Assembly (NCBI RefSeq): GCF_002443255.2
Contig: NW_019211458.1
Location: forward strand, 28,734,485-28,798,484
DNA from: Varroa destructor
Taxonomy: Eukaryota; Arthropoda; Arachnida; Mesostigmata; Varroidae
Direction: 5' to 3'
DNA: 64,000 bases
Both the position numbers and the translations under genes were made by a program. Below, piece by piece: positions 12,530-25,229 of the stretch. Numbering within the stretch: the first letter of the stretch is position 1; every line of letters begins with the position of its first letter. The notes under the pieces were generated by a model. That model did not search any database and was not told where the DNA came from. It worked only from the letters and a program-made list of their open reading frames with translations.

Positions 12530-12530
<1 letters not shown>

Positions 12531-12564
<34 letters not shown>
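12531..12564. repeat. (TATC)n microsatellite
   Basis: About eight and a half copies of the tetramer. A TATATAAG box lies 43 bases downstream. Confidence 0.97.
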
Positions 12565-12606
12565 GTTTTGTGTTCTTCTCGTGCCGTTGCTGCGTCTGTT
12601 TGTTGC

Positions 12607-12614
12607 TATATAAG
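12607..12614 (+). promoter_or_regulatory. TATA box candidate
   Basis: TATATAAG between GC-rich flanks (GTTGC before, CCGCC after). The sequence 30-50 bases downstream has pyrimidine-A starts. No clear coding frame follows until the doubtful one at 12879. Confidence 0.15.
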
Positions 12615-14426
12615 CCGCCTACGACGCTGTAGGGGTGTTATAGTAGCAGTGGCTAACCCGACCCGCACCCCAAGCAGAACCAACCAACGGAATCCCCCCG
12701 CAGTTTGAGACGAAACGCTGGTTCCGACAACTGTGCGATATGACGTTGAACGCAGCGGCATTATCGTATACAAGAAGGTGGGACAGCAGCACCAAAAACA
12801 GATAGGGCGGTCACTCGTAAAAGAAGGCGGACTGAGCAGGCCTGTCGGCGGTTCAGGGTTATCTGTCCTGTCGTAAACGTGCTAAAACGTAGCAACAGCA
12901 CTTTACGAATTAAGAGCGGCGAAGGCGCGATCGAGGCTAGCAGCACTGCGTTTTCATACATACACACATATATATACCAACGACCTCACAGTGATGATGG
13001 TAATAACAGGAGTCGTTTCTACAGAGTGTTAAATCGTACACAAACAGCTCTACGGAAAAACACCAAAAAAAAACGGGACCAAAGTTACAAAATCATATCT
13101 CTGAATAATATGTTTTTGAACGCTTCGCCGGATCCTTGATGTTTGAATCGATGGTCCATATAGAAACAAAGGTCCGAACCAGTTATCATATCAAGAAACA
13201 TAACGAATTACAACGCAGCCAATGCTACGTACGTAGCTATCTATTTAACAGTTTCTTGGCGATTTTCCATGTTTTTTTCATCTGATTCTGTTGAAGGCGC
13301 GTTAACGTTACATCAGGCGGCTTGGTTGCAGGACCAAAGAATCAGTACTCAAAACGAAATTTGTTATAACCGTCTTGATGGCCATTCTAAAAGTCGATCG
13401 CTTCGTTACGTATAGCGCTCTCCACCAAACCATGCACACATTCTCAGTTCGGCGCAATTCTGCTAGGCTGTATACCCCCATGTGCCCTCCATGAACTTTA
13501 GCCGATCTCCGTTTACCACAACTTGCCCACGTCTCTGTCCACATTCTTATATTTAAATACACCGAGTTGGTTTTCAGCTCTGTTATTTTGTCTTTGTGGT
13601 AGAATTGAATAGCGTAACAGTAACAATACTGTGCAAGTCCGCTATCATTCTCGTCACTTCTCGATGGTGTATATCGCTCTATAGTGGCAGTGCCACAAAG
13701 ACAGCATCAGTTAGCATTGCTAAGCTTTCCTATCCCGTAGTATATGTACATAAGAGTTATGACGAACAGCTCTCTCTCGTTTTCTTTTTTTTTTCTCTCT
13801 CTTTAGTTCTCTGCGCCACGCTCAGTGCTGCTATCGAGGGCTTCCTTGACAGATGTTAGAGGAATCAGCCGATAAAAATCACGCCCTAGCTAACGACACT
13901 CACTGGTGACAGGCCAATCCTCTGTCTCAACTATCTAAGAGCAGCTTTGCTTCGGGGAGCAGCCTGTATCGTAGATCGAAGTATACAGAGGGGAGTTGTT
14001 GCGCCTGGGGGGAACGACCCGTTACTGCTGCGCTAGTCGCGCGAATCTTCCCCTTAGCATACCTCAACCTAGTCTAGGCTGTTCCGTGCTAAGTTATTCT
14101 GGTCTAGCCTTCGCATGGTTCATGTCTTCTGCAAGCGGCGACGGCAGTGGTGACGCCGTTTAGAGCACTTCTCTTGTCGCTCCTCGTCGTGCTTTGTCCC
14201 TACCGCGCTCCCTCATTTTTGTAAGCGATCGGGTAGACTCGGCCATGTTGTGGTGCAGCTTAACTGGGCCGGGTAATTGGCTTGAATAACCCAGAGCATC
14301 CACGAACAGGCTGCCCGGTAGTTGGTGGCCTGACCAGCGCTAAAAGTGAACACACCAAACAACTGCATAGGTGAATCGAAGTTAGTCGTATCCATGATGA
14401 GGATGGAGCGACCCGACCTCGACGGC

Positions 14427-14448
14427 GATATAAAGTGGCTATATAAAG
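14427..14448 (+). promoter_or_regulatory. Two TATA boxes 13 bp apart
   Basis: GATATAAAG (14427-14435) and CTATATAAAG (14440-14449) sit in a locally GC-rich setting, which suits a TATA box. No start codon with a convincing frame follows on the plus strand within a few hundred bases, so the pair may be accidental. Confidence 0.2.
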
Positions 14449-16420
14449 CAGGCCCGATTGAGGTGTAGGCGTACCGTATATGTAGGCCTTCTTCGGGCTC
14501 TTAACAAAATCCGAGAACAAGAAGAGAGATGCTCCGCATAGGCTGGAAAAGTGGTTCTAGTACTACCGGGTAGATAGGCTGGCTGCTGATGCCTGCTAGA
14601 GCTTGATTATCATGGTTGTTAGTGAGGGTAGAAGGATGTGTGGGACAGTGAGACTGCTCGTGGCTTTAAAGCTGATGAATGATATGATAGGTCGACAAAC
14701 GTATCAACGAGCCTTAGTTGAACTGACATGGGACCAGGCTAAATAGCGTTTAATGAACTGAAATCTGACACGAGTCCTGCCTTATCAGGCCAATTGATCG
14801 TATTGTACTGTCGTGGTCAGAGTTCTCAACGGGGCAACTGTGCCTTTGATATAACAAAGTACTCAACACCTAAGAACGCTATCTGTGACACTTGTTGGGC
14901 TTATGGTTCTGTGGCTCAGAGGAACGCCTATCATGGGTAATAATTACCGTACATTGTTAAGTTGCGCTTAAGAAAGTTGCAAGAGGAACACAAGCGACAA
15001 TAACTATCCGCTTTCGCCGAACGGTTGATTATTGTTTGGTTTAAAATTGTGTTTCGGAAGGAACAGCTAACAGCGAAAACAATTACAACGGGACGAACGT
15101 TTAGGACGAAAATGATTATAGATGCGTCTTAAGGTAAGCTTTCTTGATTTGCCGACTGTGAGGCTACGCGCTTGGCCCATAGAGTGCTTGTGAGATTGTG
15201 GTCGTGTGATTTGAATCGAGGAAAAGTGATGACGGAACAGATTGAATACGCAAAGTAACCAACGATGGACAAACTGTACGATGGAGGACCACTTAGGCAG
15301 CATACGTACGGTTCGTTTGCCGCCCCGGCTCATTTACCATTAAAAATGTGAATGGAAGCGGACCGACGTGCTTGTTCCATTAATCGGTAGAGCACCACAC
15401 GTATTGTGCTGCCTTAAAGAAAGCAAGTAGATACTGATGTAAATGGTAGGCCTAAGCTTCATTCCTGCTTGGTAGAACTGCTTAATACCATACCCCGTTG
15501 TCTATAACATAAGGAATTACCCAAAGTGGTGAAGCCTAGGGTACTTCAAAGGCTCTAGCTTTTTTCCAGGATTAGCTTTACTATATGTATGTCCATCTTC
15601 TACTTAAACTGTCAAATAAAATAATTTAGGTTTTTCTATGTATATACTGGTTTATTGCGTTTTGATACTATAGCACACAACTATCTTTTAATGAATTAAA
15701 ATATTCTCCCAGTCAATCAGTTAAATGTAGCGTTAACTTTTTAGGAATATAATCAAGTTGCACTCCCAGGGGGTGGTGTGGCTTTCATCAACTGGGTGAC
15801 GTAAGACTTTATACCGCTCTTTAACATTACTATTGTTTAATTGAAACTAATGCACGATTATATAACGTATATATTCGGTGCTTTCTAAGCTAAAAGTTTC
15901 GACGATTGGTTTGTGCCACGGACCTTCTGGCTCACTGCCATGATCTTGATAGCCATAGCAATAAGCGCTCTGCTCCACTGGGGCGAAAAACTGCTATGTA
16001 TTAGGCTCGGTTTGCGCGTAAACTCTGCTCGTCTTCCACACAGTCTTTCAGCTCAGTAGTTAATTTAAATAGTTTGTTAGATATTTACAGAAATTTGTGT
16101 AGCTGTATCAAACGATACGGCAATTTGATCACCTATTTCCTATTGAAACGTTCCCGTGTTGATTCATTTCCCAGTTGCTATGATCACCCGCAGGGTCGAG
16201 GCCGCCACAATAAACATATTTTTACTTAGACAGAGATTTTTTCCTTTCTTCTCTCTCTTTCTCTCACTCTTTGCAAGCCTGTTCTTTGCATTAGTTTACC
16301 CTAGGCCTATTACTGGCAGACAGAACTCATCCTGTGCGCTCTTTAGGTAAATCCTGCACTCTACACGATGATGATGTTGATCCTCAATATTAGTGGGCCA
16401 AAAGAATTTCGCCGGGAAAA

Positions 16421-16644
16421 TTACCGAGATAACCGGGATTTCGAGAAGTGCATCACATATTTGCTGCATCTGCCTAATTTGTGGATGCAGCAAGTAAGCT
16501 CGCTTTTCACCTTCGGTGAATAGCCGAAAGAAGAATTCTGATGGGTAGCTATTCCCGCTTTCACTGGCATATTCTCGTCGTTTACAGCGGCGGAGCAAGA
16601 CGACCAATTTCCTTCCAAAGAGACCAACTTGTCTCTTTCAATAT
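16421..16644 (-). CDS. Possible second exon for the gene starting at 19803
   Basis: Acceptor CACTGTCACCTAG is followed by two bases and an open frame to TAA. The phase fits the single base left by the exon ending at 19692, giving a continuous 111-residue protein. The frame begins IERDKLVSLEGNWSSCSAAV and ends with a basic stretch (SKSRLSR). A competing internal donor (AAG|GTGAAA) and a competing open frame on the same strand exist. Phase agreement alone has a one-in-three chance. Confidence 0.2.
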
Positions 16645-17830
16645 CTAGGTGACAGTGCTCCGGCGATTAGCTGCTTTCGTGTCGCAAGTGTGCCCACCCC
16701 ACACCCCTCGTCTTACCCCCTAAGTTCACGAAGTTCTGATCTAGTTGGTGTGACAAGCAGCTCTAGGATGCTACATGGTGCATGGCGCCGAATCCGCCTG
16801 CCGCGAATATGTCACAGGAGGCAGAATGTTGTCTTTGCAGAAACGGCCCGCAATGCGTCGTTTTATCGTGGGGGCAGGTTGGATGCAGTATAGCACATCC
16901 TCTCTCAACCTCTTCAGATCTCTTAAACTCGCGTTGGTAGGTTTAACTGTAGTGGTACAATCGCCTGCGCCGTCGCCACCGCATCCGACATTGTTTGGTT
17001 CGCCACATTTTTCCTGACGCAGGGATTTTAGGTGGATTACGATTGCGCCGAAAGTCCTGTTGTTACGGTTTGTTATCATGATGTTACTGATCTGTTGTCG
17101 CTTTCGGTTACTGTTATGTTTATTTCTCCCGTTCACGTTTTTATTGCTACCGATAGATGGTGCAGATGTAATGGCTTTTTTTTTTTGTTTATCATAATTA
17201 TAGGTTTAATTTCGTACAGTTCGTTAGCAATGTCGCAGCGTTTTTAGCGCCTAGATCAGGCGCTTGATTCGAGCCTATCATGACCGGTTCTCTAATGTCT
17301 GAGGAAATGATCGCAAGAATAGCAGTTTAGGTGACCGCCTCACGATGTTACAGCTTTGGTCATTATAAGCGTGCCACCACAAGCCGCGCTCAACTTTGTT
17401 ATTATGTTTGTGTCTTCGATATTTTTATGGGCGACGTTAGACCAGCCACACGTTGTCGCAGCTATAGGTTGCGGTTATTTTAGCTGTTGTGTTTGATGCT
17501 ACAAATGTTTGTATCTATATGCTACAGAGTCTGTCAAACAGACACGATCGGCCGTGCCACTCGAGTCATGCGTCGACATCGACTATTGCAAAATAAAACA
17601 AGTGAGGACTCTCGCGTCTCAGTTGTTTACAGAAGGAGCAACTTACGTCCCTTTTGCCACTCAACAATTATCCTATCAGCCAGGCGATTCGGAATAGTAC
17701 CGAAATTTCTAAACGGATGAAGAGCCTATTTACGTCAAATTAAAGAGCGCCATTGTTTAGATGATAGTTGTAGCTTTTTCATTGTAAAAAAATGTAGTTT
17801 ATTTGCGGCAATACAAGCGTTGTGGGCAGC

Positions 17831-18620
17831 TGCAGGTTGGATTACAGGTTTTTCTCCACAAAAAGATTATGTGCATGTAATATTATGCAGCATAGGACCT
17901 ACAGTGGAAAAGCACTGACGTATATTATTAAGCTCACAGTTAGGGACAAAAGCAAGCTTATGTTTGAAACCTATATTAAAGATAACTTCTGCCCTAATTG
18001 GAATCCGATCTTTTTCCATTATTAAACTTGCATATTTTTCATAGACCTAATTTTGCCTTACCCTGTATTATAAGCCAGTCTTTAGTTTGGTTTTACTCGT
18101 CTTAGAATAGGCTTTTGAAGTAAAGCACTGTCAGGCATTGTCCGGTGGCCACATTATTATATTAACTACAAACTCTAAGTAGTTAAGAACGACTGCTGTT
18201 ATTTACATTGTTGCCACACGATGCCATACATAAAATTAGTTAGCAGTTATTAATTCCATTGGCCCCTTATGACTCTGCTGACTTTACAGACGGTTTCTGT
18301 TAATATCATATTTTTTTAAAATTTAATCTCTTAAACATGAGCAATCTATATTAAATTATTTCCTGTTACGAGATATGCTACCGTAGAGAGGAACAACAAA
18401 AATGGATTTTCCTTTCAAGCGCTTTAGTTATCAATGATAGCGAGGAGTAGATAGATAGATAATAAGTTACCTTTAATATAGCTTTCAAAAATAAGCTTAC
18501 TTTTGTCCCTAACTGTGAGCTTAATAATATACGTCAGTGCTTTTCCACTGTAGGTCCTATCCTGCATAATATTACATGCACATAATCTTTTGTGGAGAAA
18601 AACCTGTAATCCAACCTGCA
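17831..18620. repeat. Large inverted repeat (158-bp arms, 475-bp spacer)
   Basis: Segment 17831-17988 recurs as its reverse complement at 18620-18464. By eye the arms differ by five substitutions and one single-base indel, about 96% identity. Both arm ends are abrupt. The spacer is AT-rich and has a short GATA repeat just before arm 2; a longer GATA repeat follows arm 2. In the orientation of arm 1 both copies keep an open frame reading SGKALTYIIKLTVRDKSK. I see no target-site duplication and no transposase. It could be a fold-back element, a solo pair of terminal repeats, or a local inverted duplication. Confidence 0.95.
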
Positions 18621-18642
18621 GGTGTTATAAATCATAGCGAGA

Positions 18643-18716
18643 AATAGATTGATAGGTAGACAGATAGATATAGATAGATAGATAGATATAGATAGATAGA
18701 TTAGATTGATAGAGAG
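18643..18716. repeat. Imperfect (GATA)n microsatellite next to the inverted repeat
   Basis: GATA units interrupted by TAGAT and GATT variants. A shorter GATA run (18449-18460) lies just inside the inverted-repeat spacer. Confidence 0.93.
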
Positions 18717-19691
18717 TTCTAATTAACGTCCTAGGTTATTTTAGATTTTTACTTAGACAAAGAAGAACTTTTGTGATTCATCTGTCGTAAAAAAACGTTT
18801 AATCTCTTATAATGAACATTTTAATTTCGGTGCTCACATTATGTAAGTTGCATACGGAGACCACTCGAACTTTACCTGCGTAGATCAACATGACTATACT
18901 GAGAGTGTCTGCCCGACGAAAGAGTTTTCTGGCTGCACTGGATTTTGTTCATCGGTTCGTTTACGATGAAAGTCTTCGAAAATGCAGACGACCCCATGAC
19001 AGGCTGTACATGGTCATTTTCTCTAGATCAGACATTAGCGGAGCCAATAATTCTGTTACATGAAATCGTCCGGTTCTCGTCGAGTAAACCCGTGTAATAA
19101 GAAGCTAATTTATCCTTAACTGAATTTTACGTTGTAGTGTGTGTATCTTTGTATTACTGTTTTGCTTGGTGGTGAGAACTTAACCTAGAGAAGAATAGAA
19201 CTTACTAGTTAGTTAGAAACCCTTGATATTCTTTTGGTTCCGTTAACACTGGCACGTACTCATCATTTGCAGACTCTGCCAACTGTAGAGCATGGTTTCC
19301 AATGAAAAAGTGTTCAGACGATTTCGTAGATTAACCATTATTTTGATTTTTTCTAAGCCTTCGTACTACCGGTAGGCCCGTTAACTGATTGCTTACTTCC
19401 AGCAGCGGTTTTTTCTCCGAAATATTAACAATATAGCATGCATCCGCCATTACCCCAAAGCACCTTTATGTTCTATCTCCTATTCCATAATCCCCCTGAG
19501 TGCCAATACATTATGTGTAGACGCTTGCATAGTAATAAACAGGAATCGACCAGAGCAGTTTACGGTTGACTTGAGGTTTCTCCCCTTTATCTTATCCCCT
19601 TTGTCGTCGCTGCCTTGCGTTGACACCGTAACGCTGGCTAAGTCGTTTTTCAAAAAACCAAGAAAAATCAATGCAGAATTAACTGACTTAC

Positions 19692-19803
19692 CTAACTGTT
19701 TGACACTCCCGCCAAAGGCTTTTTTTGCTCGAATGACTCTTTTTTTTTCGCCCGTTTCTTTGTCCGAACCCTCATAGCTGAACGCGACTTCCTCTTTTGC
19801 CAT
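19692..19803 (-). CDS. Possible first coding exon of an unrecognised gene
   Basis: ATG at 19803 opens MAKEEVAFSYEGSDKETGEK followed by KRVIRAKKAFGGSVKQL, then one base of the next codon before a strong donor GTAAGTCAG. A GC-rich block lies just upstream on this strand, as expected for a promoter and 5' leader. The peptide is charged, soluble and lacks a signal sequence. The frame stays open past the donor for another 70 codons, so an unspliced reading is possible. No family recognised. Confidence 0.35.
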
Positions 19804-20760
19804 TGGACGGTCGCCTCCGTTGACGTTACCTCACCCGCCTTTCTGCTGACGGCTCCTGGCGTTCATCTCGTTCAGCCTGCACCGTAAGCAGGCTTCGCTT
19901 GTCGCCTACCTTACTGGGCCGCATAGTCTCTCTGCCACCCTCTAACCCATATTTTTTGATAGTCTTTTCCTAATTTTGTCCCGACAGCGGGCAAGTGCTT
20001 ATTCCTTACGTCGAGTTCCTCTATAGTCTCCCGGCACCCATCGCTGCGGGCGTTTGAACGAACGAGTAACGATGAGAACGCGGCCCCCTTGCTCCTATTT
20101 TCGAGGCTGGTCGGCTTGTTTTATCTCAACACTGCCACTACCAGTTTCCCGTCTAGCCGTCCCTACGTTCGTTGACTGGCGGTTCTCGCGGCAGAAGCGC
20201 GATCACTTCTGCTGTTCAAACAAGAAACGCCACACAGCAGTCAGTAAATTCAGCGAGCGCAAAGCGCTTTGTCAGGTATGATTAGCTATGCTTGGACTAG
20301 TAGTGTGCAGTCGGCCGTGTTTTTTCCGAGCAGGAATAGGCTCAACCGTAGCGGTTACAGTCTACTACTAGCCAGGACTAGGCCTTGATTCTGCCCGCAG
20401 CAGATGATGCACTGGCGGTGGCAGTTGCAATAGTTAACTTCGTTCGGCGAGCGACAGAGACGCAAACAGCGATAGCAGAGCGGGATGGAAGGTAAGCATG
20501 CGTTTACGGAACGATCGCAAAATGACCGGACAGATTGGAAACGAGACGGCAAAAAAAAAAGCTACACACGAACGTTTTATATAGCTGCTTGTCGTTAGAG
20601 AACGCACCAGCTCAAAAGACATGAGAGGACCGTAGCGAGCTGCTGGAAAAGCTCGCTGAAATGAAGAAGCGAAAGTCGCAGTGAAGCCTACGGTGGTGGC
20701 GATAACAGCGATTAATACCATCCGCAGCGTAAGCTGAGTCGTAGAAGAAACGGTCTCAAT
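19800..20760. promoter_or_regulatory. GC/CpG-rich block upstream of the possible exon at 19803
   Basis: Many CpG dinucleotides, no dominant frame, and a position directly upstream on the minus strand of a candidate start codon with a strong donor. This suggests a promoter and 5' leader for that candidate. No TATA box stands out. Confidence 0.25.
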
Positions 20761-22484
20761 AGCAACTTGTATTACTGCTTTGCGACTACGTGTACAAACT
20801 CAACACGAGTCTCAGACTAAGACTGTTGAAGCTAGTCAACATAAATTGAAGACAAATCGATAAAGTTTTTCTTACAGTAGTAACATCAGGAACAGCAGTA
20901 GTGGCATCAACGAAGGCCACGGCAGGCAGCAAAAACCTGCGATCTTCGTTCAGTCAACATGCAGCCCCGCAAAATTGCAAACTTCATTGTGCCGTAGGAA
21001 GCGACTACAAGATGAGAATTCTTACGCGCACTGTAGAGGGGCTAGAGAATATATGACCGACTCGTAGTCTTGCCCCAGATATCTATGACCAACCAGAATT
21101 GAAATCAGCCACGGAGTTCATTTCAGTGAAAGGACAAATTTCACCTTTTCGTCGTTGTCTGTGCCCCGACATCTATGGACTTGCAATTGAAGTTCATCTT
21201 TTGGAACAGCATAGAACCATAGCGGCGATAACTAGTGCCTCGTAGTGCTGGTGCCAGTGAGTAGTGGTACATAGACGATGGGAGTCATTCGGCTTTGTAC
21301 CTTCGGTTAATAAGCACTTGCTCACACACGCTCACACCTCCTATTTCGGGGCAGCAGGATACCCGTTAGGGACCTCTTCAGGCACTACACTATGCGTTCT
21401 CCTGCCGCCAGCAAACAAGAGAGAGAACGAGCCTATTCCGCGTCGGCGTCCCCGTACTACAGTGCGTACATGTGTGCGAGTTGTTATAAAGCAGTGGGTC
21501 TTTGCCTAAGGCGGGTAGGACAGCAGTTAGGTAGAGGGGGTATGCAACTCTGCCAACGGTGCCTTCAGTCTATCGGAACATCTGTGCACTTTCAAGGGCC
21601 TTGAGGAGCTTGGTCTTCGGAGAGTACCTCAGGGGCACTGCACTAGTTGGGCTGTAAGGGTGAACTCAAGAGACCCTGCTTGGGAGTTGCTCGGTGACGA
21701 TTGTATCCGACTGCTGCATATCTGCATATGTGAATCGTCTTCAGATGAGCAGACATGTATAGATATGCGGTCGAGATCTATGAGTCGCGTTACACTAAGC
21801 GTTACCTCCCCCCGCCAAAGGGCTACCCACAAGGAACAGCTTACATCATTCGTCAGCTTATATCATCGTCACCGTCTTTCATTTTAGTCTTTTTCTCATC
21901 TATGTATAACAACCCTTCTGGCTCGCCTTTCTTCTAAGCCTCTTTTAGTAACAGATACACTCATCGTCCTTTGTGCACATCTCTTCATTTCTCTTACCCC
22001 GAACAACCCCCGCGTCATAGTTACTTTCCGATTTCAATTCCACCTGGACCGTAGCCACTCTCAAGCTAGCGTATTTCAATGTTTTCCTATTCACGGCATA
22101 GTTAGAGTTGTTTCGAGCTATCATACACAACCCGTCCGATTTTGCCGTTCGCTTTTCATTTGCCGTGCCTATTCACTTCGGCGTGATGAGTGCGAACAGT
22201 ACGTGGGGAATCGACTCACACTCATCCTCTCCTGTTCCTGAGGAAACCCAGTTGCCCATCGTTAGAAGGGTGCACACGCTTATCGAGCATGAAAACATCA
22301 TCGTAATAAAGGATGTGTATGTGCGACGAATCTAAGGGATGATACCTTTTTCTGGGGGAGAGCGGAAGGAAAAATGTGAAGGAAAAGAGAGGAATATTTA
22401 ACTAAGCTATTTTCTTGAATCTTATTCTTCGACTCATTTATTTCGTAACGATAATGTACACAGAGTTGGCTAAATTTTACATCG

Positions 22485-22691
22485 TTGCTATCGGTTTGCC
22501 TAGCAGAAAGAACTAGTGTTGTGCGTGTGTCCGCCCACCTGGTCGGAGTTGTGCGAGCCCAGAACAAGAAGGTCCACCTTCGATGTCTGGACTTTGCAGT
22601 TTTTAGAGACAATGGAAGGACATATCCTAAGGACACCGTTGTGGTCGTTGTTATGGGGTTCTCATACAAAAATGTCTCCTTGTTACCGAAG
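22485..22691 (+). CDS. Possible exon, valine-rich, ends at AAG|GTAGTG
   Basis: Open frame of 69 codons to a possible donor. It reads AERTSVVRVSAHLVGVVRAQ, then KKVHLRCLDFAVFRDNGR and a valine run (DTVVVVVMGFSYKNVSLLPK). A 167-codon frame on the opposite strand (22801-22298) covers the same bases. No family recognised. Confidence 0.2.
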
Positions 22692-22710
22692 GTAGTGTGA
22701 TACGGTTCGG

Positions 22711-23193
22711 TTGCATGGTATGACTGTGTCGTATATTTTTGCGTGTCGGCGGCAGTTCTTAAAGCAGGAAAAGGTGGGTGTTTTTTCTTCGCCAACTTCA
22801 CCTCACAGTGCCCGGCCTATCTGTTCACATAATGCTAACGATAGTGTGTCTCTGGGTCGTCATTGGCTTCAGGTCCTGAAGGTGCTGTTGCCGCTGTTTG
22901 AACGCTGCTTCGAAGTCTCGAAGCTAGCGCCCTATCTCGAAGCTGCGTAGAAGGCTACGGGTAAAACTGGTTTGTTGCTACGCGACTGCTACCATTGCCA
23001 CGAGTACCACGACTCAAAGGGTGCGTTCAACTGTGAAGTCGAGGTGGGAGCCGGAGTGACTGGGGACGAAGAGCGGCTCAGCGACGACTCGAGTGCCTCC
23101 GACGGTTACTGTTCCATCCGGCGGAATCCGTGGGCAGGATCTTTCGGCGCTGGGAGGCTGGCTGTCTCTTTAAAGGCGCTTCAAGCAGCCTAA
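22711..23193 (+). CDS. 161-codon frame interrupted by one TAG, unrecognised
   Basis: One frame is open from 22711 to TAA at 23191-23193 except for a single TAG at 22948-22950. Before it: LQVLKVLLPLFERCFEVSKL. After it: DCYHCHEYHDSKGAFNCEVE, with four Cys/His spaced like a small metal site, then GDEERLSDDSSASDGY. The part before the stop has an internal acceptor (TTGGCTTCAG at 22872). A GC-rich block begins here, so long frames are easier by chance. It may be two exons, a pseudogene or noise. Confidence 0.2.
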
Positions 23194-23427
23194 GCTGGCG
23201 GCCCGACGGCAAGAAGGAAACCAAGGAACGAACACTCTCACAAAGCAGAGAAAGGAGAAGAGGTCGCTGGAAGCGGCGGGGAATGACCGGCATTGAGACT
23301 GAGTTGGCAGGGACAGGGTAGAACTTGGGACGTTCGGAAGCGGGCAAAGCCGAGGTATCCGAGCCGTAGGACCACTAGGAAGAAGGAGGTATGTACCCTC
23401 TGAGCGGAGACTTGTTACTGACGCCGG

Positions 23428-23448
23428 GAACGAACGAACGAACGAACG
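23428..23448. repeat. (GAAC)n microsatellite
   Basis: Five copies of the tetramer at the end of a GC-rich block. Confidence 0.93.
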
Positions 23449-23639
23449 TAGACAGAAAAAGAAAGCTAAAGAGTTGCTGCCGACTGAAGTAAGTGTCGGC
23501 AGTTAAACTTCACGCATATAGACAGCCATCCATTAGACGCCTCGAGAGGTCGGCCAAAAATCGTAGTCCAGTATCTTGTGGGCGCTAGGAGGCGTTGCTC
23601 CTGTCGGCGCCAGCTACTAATACAAAGGAAAATACGCAC

Positions 23640-25200
23640 AAAGGGCTTTCACCTCGACACAATTTTCAGCTTCCAGAAGTGTTAGGATGAATATCATATT
23701 TTAGCATAGCGTGCAAAATATATGTCCATATCTTAGAAATTTCTAAATAGGCAGCATGAAACGTTACACGTATTGTGCATACTGCCAACCTTATTATACC
23801 TTTTAAAAAGCGTACATGGAACAAATTTAAGTGTCACTTAAACGCGATTGATGTCGGAAAGCATCGGTTCTTATTCGAATTTTTTTTCTTAATTTTAAAT
23901 GTGCCACGACATATTTGTTAGGTAAGATAATTACAGCATACGCCTGTACTATTCCAATCGAAAAATTATTAAAGTCAAAGCGATATGGCTAAGGATATAA
24001 TTACGCTTTATTATTGCTAATATAAGCTTTGTTATGACAATTGTCTCTAAAACAACAAAGTATAACGTACAGTTTCTCTCCAAACTATATTTCTATGATT
24101 GAACCCGCCAGGCAAAGACGAGTTCAATTTCGTCAGAAGGTGTTATTAAATAGCTTTATGCTTGGTTGCGAATCCTGAGCCGTTGCTAATGGCCTGTCTC
24201 AAGTCGACCTAATCGAACCTGTCACCTAACGATTTTCGGAATAAAGTTAAATCAGTTATCTCAAACCAACAGCCATTCAACAGGACAAGTGACAAATTAA
24301 GCTTTGCCTAACCGATAGGTCCCCGACTCTGACAGGGTATTTCGTGTGAACAAAAGCAACACAAAATCCGTGTGGTTTCAAGCAGGCGTACGTATTATTA
24401 GTACGCATTTAAGACAAACAAAGCGTTGCAGGAAACCGAACTCGAATATACCTGGCCACTTCCATGTTGCGCAATGCATTGAGGCCAGGCGAAAATTCGT
24501 CTTTGATCTTTTTTCTTCACCACATTTTGCACACAATGTATAAGCATCGTATTGTTAGCTGATGCACTCTATAGGGTTTCACGATCCAGACCGCATTTGG
24601 CGGACACTAGCAACACTACATAGCTAGAATAGGGAAAGTGTTGGACCGTGATTTACGACATGAACGAAACGAACAAACTAAATGGTTATCAGGACAATGT
24701 CTTCGAGGACAACAAGTAGACTGGGGACACCTAATCAGCCCTCTTGAATACAATTCTGAAAAGCATAGCCGGAAAACCTAGCCGTGTTCAGCACAGCTTT
24801 CGAGGACAGCACCCCCGGAAGCGGTTTTAAGCTGAAACCTCATTTAGGCTATGGAACATTCACTTGAATTAATGGAGCAAGCTCAAAAAGTCAATGTCAA
24901 AGGCACCTATATAAACGCTGATATGGGAAAGGTCCCCGGGTACATCGTTTCGCGGCGGTACATTTATATGTAGTTTGGCCACTTTAGAGTTACCAAATAT
25001 CTTAATAACACACGTTGGACGTTAAGTCTACGGAATAGAGCTTATTATCTAGTTTAGTCAGCTTACGCAGGTCGAACACGTTTCTGTTTGTAGGGATTCA
25101 TCTTTTATCCGTATGCACTTCCACATATCCGCATATAGCATTCCAACTAAATCAGTAATACAATTTGAAGTAAATATATCATTATTGTACGTTTTATATA
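23640..25200. other. No supportable gene
   Basis: AT-rich with one 65-codon frame (24346-24543) that has no supporting signals. Confidence 0.6.
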
Positions 25201-25229
25201 TGTATTGATTAACCAGTGTACTCGGGATC

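Larger units (their letters stand above)
11900..15060. other. No supportable gene
   Basis: Scattered 60-90-codon frames on both strands without splice support. Contains the TATC repeat and the TATA candidates listed separately. Confidence 0.5.

Noticed and set aside
22298..22801. 167-codon minus-strand frame
   Set aside because: It includes a Thr run and is opposite a plus-strand frame with a donor; no domain or start context supports it, though it cannot be excluded.
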